Source of the DNA: Pseudomonadota bacterium
GTDB taxonomy: Bacteria > Pseudomonadota > Alphaproteobacteria > Rickettsiales > Rickettsiaceae
Direction of reading: 5' to 3'
Length of the DNA: 7,448 nt
NCBI GenBank assembly: GCA_021804505.1
Contig: JAJZHL010000045.1
Location: forward strand, 1 to 7,448
Part shown: positions 6,152 to 7,448 of the stretch, piece by piece
How the letters are laid out: every line of letters begins with the position of its first letter
How positions within the stretch are numbered: the first letter of the stretch is position 1
Program-made: the position numbers and the translations under genes
Notes under the pieces: generated by a model
Told to the model about the DNA's origin: nothing
Seen by the model: the letters and a program-made list of their open reading frames with translations, nothing else
Database searches by the model: none

Positions 6152-7124
6152 AGCTAATTTACAGAAATTAATTAGACTTCCTGAAGAAGTAGACTTTTGC
6201 AGGAAGTCTATTTTAGATAACTATATTGAAATGTGGGATAGCTTGGCAATTACCGGTAAGGTGCATTGTCTGCATAGCGAGAATTATCTTATCGTACATT
6301 CAGAGGTAGATGATCCAGGGTTTAATATATTAATTCCTAAAGGCAAGATAACTAAGGAGAACTTTGATTGGATAAAAAACTATTACAAAACAAAAAGGAA
6401 GAGCTTTACTATAATGTCTCCAAAGAATCATCTGGTAGAAATTAAAGAGCAATTAGCTCCGTTTTTTTTACATAAAATGTATGGTTTAGCGAGAGAGACT
6501 TCTGGTACAGCTATATTTAAAAATGAGCTAAGTAATAAATTTAGCTTTTCACAAATTTTGACAAATAGCTACTTTTTTAGAGCAGCTGAGCCTCAGGAAT
6601 TTCAGATTACACGAGATTGGAGCAGTATACTCAACACCTCTTTCTCTATGACCAAAGACGCCTCAGAGCAATTTGTAGATATACTGCATTCTTATGGCAA
6701 AGTCTCAGATAACTTTAATCATAATGTAGCTTATGTCTACACAAATGAGCCTACGAATTGGAACGTGATACGAGAAGTAGGCGAGCGGAGCGTAGTTCCC
6801 CTACGTGAGCACACGACTCCCCAGATGTTTTACGAAACCAATTCGGAGAAGCAGAAGAGTATAAATAGAGAGGCTGCTTCAATATGCAGCATTTTTTATT
6901 CGAAAAGCAGGCTGCATGCTGGATTATATAATGGAGCTAGCCTTGGCAAACACCCGGATTACAAACCATTTATTACCATAGTGAATAAACATATCAACGA
7001 TGCCTATAATAATGAATATAAATGGGTCATATCACAAAGTACTCCTGCTGCTGCCAATGCACTAATCAAGTATTTAGGCTTTAAAATAATGGATTTATAT
7101 TCCTACTATAAAGTATACTGCTGA
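6138..7124 (+). CDS. GNAT-like acyltransferase, two-domain, with an in-frame inserted segment
   Basis: 328 residues from the ATG at 6138, which overlaps the methyltransferase end by 14 bases and so is probably translated by coupling. An in-frame TTG at 6093 is a less likely start. The N-terminal 140 residues have no clear name. The C-terminal half ends like a GNAT acetyltransferase: a strand AASICSIFYS, then AGLYNGASL, a helix, QSTPAAANALIKYLGFK and a last strand. The loop that should read R/Q-x-x-G-x-G/A is replaced by HPDYKPF (272-278), so acetyl-CoA binding may be weak or lost. Residues about 206-246 interrupt two strands (VAYVYTNEP and AASICSIFY) with a segment that is unusually GC-rich at DNA level and looks like a repeat inserted in frame. 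As the third gene of the cassette it may acylate the same product, but the substrate is unknown. Confidence 0.65.
   Translation: MSRIKANLQKLIRLPEEVDFCRKSILDNYIEMWDSLAITGKVHCLHSENYLIVHSEVDDPGFNILIPKGKITKENFDWIKNYYKTKRKSFTIMSPKNHLVEIKEQLAPFFLHKMYGLARETSGTAIFKNELSNKFSFSQILTNSYFFRAAEPQEFQITRDWSSILNTSFSMTKDASEQFVDILHSYGKVSDNFNHNVAYVYTNEPTNWNVIREVGERSVVPLREHTTPQMFYETNSEKQKSINREAASICSIFYSKSRLHAGLYNGASLGKHPDYKPFITIVNKHINDAYNNEYKWVISQSTPAAANALIKYLGFKIMDLYSYYKVYC
6173..6210. repeat. Perfect 11-bp inverted repeat inside the start of the GNAT-like gene
   Basis: TAGACTTCCTG (6173-6183) and CAGGAAGTCTA (6200-6210) are exact reverse complements separated by 16 bases and followed by TTTT (6211-6214). The mRNA could form a stable stem about 35 bases after the start codon, terminator-like but within coding sequence. 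Confidence 0.6.
6753..6872 (+). repeat. GC-rich in-frame insertion resembling a Rickettsia palindromic element
   Basis: Within the GNAT-like gene, 6771-6820 is about 62% G+C while the surrounding genes are about one-third G+C. It encodes a charged peptide (IREVGERSVVPLREHTT) that separates two strands expected to be adjacent. A small hairpin CGTAG-TTCCC-CTACG sits at 6791-6805. Rickettsia palindromic elements are known to insert in frame in genes and add some 30-50 residues, and this segment fits that size. Boundaries are estimated from the protein fold. The element class is not identified, and its palindrome is weaker than in classical members. Confidence 0.55.
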
Positions 7125-7247
7125 TCCTTCACGAATTGTTTTACCAAAATTTCGAAATCTCCTCTCCTCATGTGCCCAAGTACACTGCGGTGCTAAGGTT
7201 CTTATTTTGATATCCAATTCGCAGGTATCAACAGTATATTTATCTAG
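7095..7247 (-). other. Repeat-like open stretch without a start codon, between coxA and the GNAT-like gene
   Basis: On the - strand a frame stays open for 50 codons after a TAG at 7250-7248 and ends at TAA 7097-7095, overlapping the end of the convergent gene. It reads in part DIKIRTLAPQCTWAHEERRF and FGKTIREGSAVY. It has no ATG, no ribosome-binding site and no name. It follows coxA in the same frame after two stops. The composition (about 7150-7200 is richer in G+C) and basic, charged peptide are reminiscent of rickettsial repeat elements, possibly a remnant. It could be plain noncoding spacer. Confidence 0.3.
7207..7231. repeat. 8-bp inverted repeat in the convergent spacer
   Basis: TTGATATC (7207-7214) pairs with GGTATCAA (7224-7231) across a nine-base loop, with one G-T pair on the + strand. 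It lies between two convergent genes, so it could mark a transcript end, but neither side has the run of T expected of an intrinsic terminator. Confidence 0.35.
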
Positions 7248-7259
7248 CTACCCTATAGC

Positions 7260-7448
7260 CTAATGCGTATGTTTGTGAGCATGAAACACTGGTGGTACCT
7301 CAAAAGTATGGAAAGGTGGCGGTGAAGAAAGAGTCCATTCAAGCGTATCAGCTCCATCACCCCAAGGATTATCCGGACACTTTGCGCCATATTTCAGTGT
7401 ATAAATTACAATGTATACAAAATATAGAGCAGCTGCAAAAGAGATACC
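7260..7448 (-). CDS. coxA: Cytochrome c oxidase subunit I, C-terminal end (partial)
   Basis: The gene enters from the right edge on the - strand; 62 C-terminal codons and the TAG stop (7262-7260) are present. It starts in the last membrane helix (GISFAAALYFVYIVIYTLKY), followed by CPDNPWGDGADTLEW and TLSSPPPFHTFE. The last two blocks are nearly invariant in proteobacterial aa3-type oxidase subunit I, the haem-copper subunit that reduces oxygen in the inner membrane. The tail ends HAHKHTH, as short His-containing tails often do. The haem and CuB ligands lie outside the window. Sco1 and the Ccm proteins at the other end serve the same respiratory chain. Confidence 0.95.
   Translation of the reverse strand, partial: GISFAAALYFVYIVIYTLKYGAKCPDNPWGDGADTLEWTLSSPPPFHTFEVPPVFHAHKHTH

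Overview
The window looks like chromosomal DNA of an alphaproteobacterium of the order Rickettsiales, near or within the Rickettsiaceae. The DNA is AT-rich with short intergenic gaps. It encodes a 159-residue glycine-zipper lipoprotein that closely matches the Rickettsia 17 kDa surface antigen, the end of an aa3-type cytochrome oxidase subunit I, and haem-delivery and copper-delivery proteins for aerobic respiration. Genus-level placement is inference.

Left part (1-1193, + strand): the last codons of an unidentified gene overlap the start of a Sco1/SenC copper chaperone (49-693). A very small ccmD-like gene (704-826) follows, overlapping ccmE, the periplasmic haem chaperone (804-1193). These genes serve cytochrome c and cytochrome oxidase assembly. 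Convergent to them on the - strand are tadA (tRNA adenosine deaminase) and, upstream of it and overlapping it, a FieF-type cation diffusion facilitator. The facilitator has a plausible promoter carrying a small palindrome.

Middle (2587-4242): a divergent intergenic region leads to the 17 kDa antigen-like lipoprotein (2771-3250) and then to a ZnuC-type zinc ABC transporter ATPase with a His-rich tail (3299-4021). A 221-base AT-rich gap follows, ending in a good sigma70-like promoter.

Right part (4243-7124, + strand): this is the accessory and most interesting part, a tight three-gene cassette. (1) A 340-aa protein carries the HExxH...H signature of the proposed alpha-ketoglutarate-dependent, HExxH-type peptide beta-hydroxylases. 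(2) An FkbM-family SAM methyltransferase is split by one in-frame amber stop; both halves are otherwise open and in the same frame. (3) A two-domain GNAT-like protein starts inside the end of the methyltransferase and carries a GC-rich in-frame insertion of about 40 codons resembling a Rickettsia palindromic element, plus a degenerate acetyl-CoA loop. The set suggests an acquired peptide or natural-product tailoring module (hydroxylation, methylation, acylation) that may now be decaying. No precursor peptide is visible in the window.

Right edge (7125-7448): a convergent spacer holds a repeat-like open stretch and an inverted repeat. It is followed on the - strand by the C-terminal 62 residues of cytochrome c oxidase subunit I (coxA).
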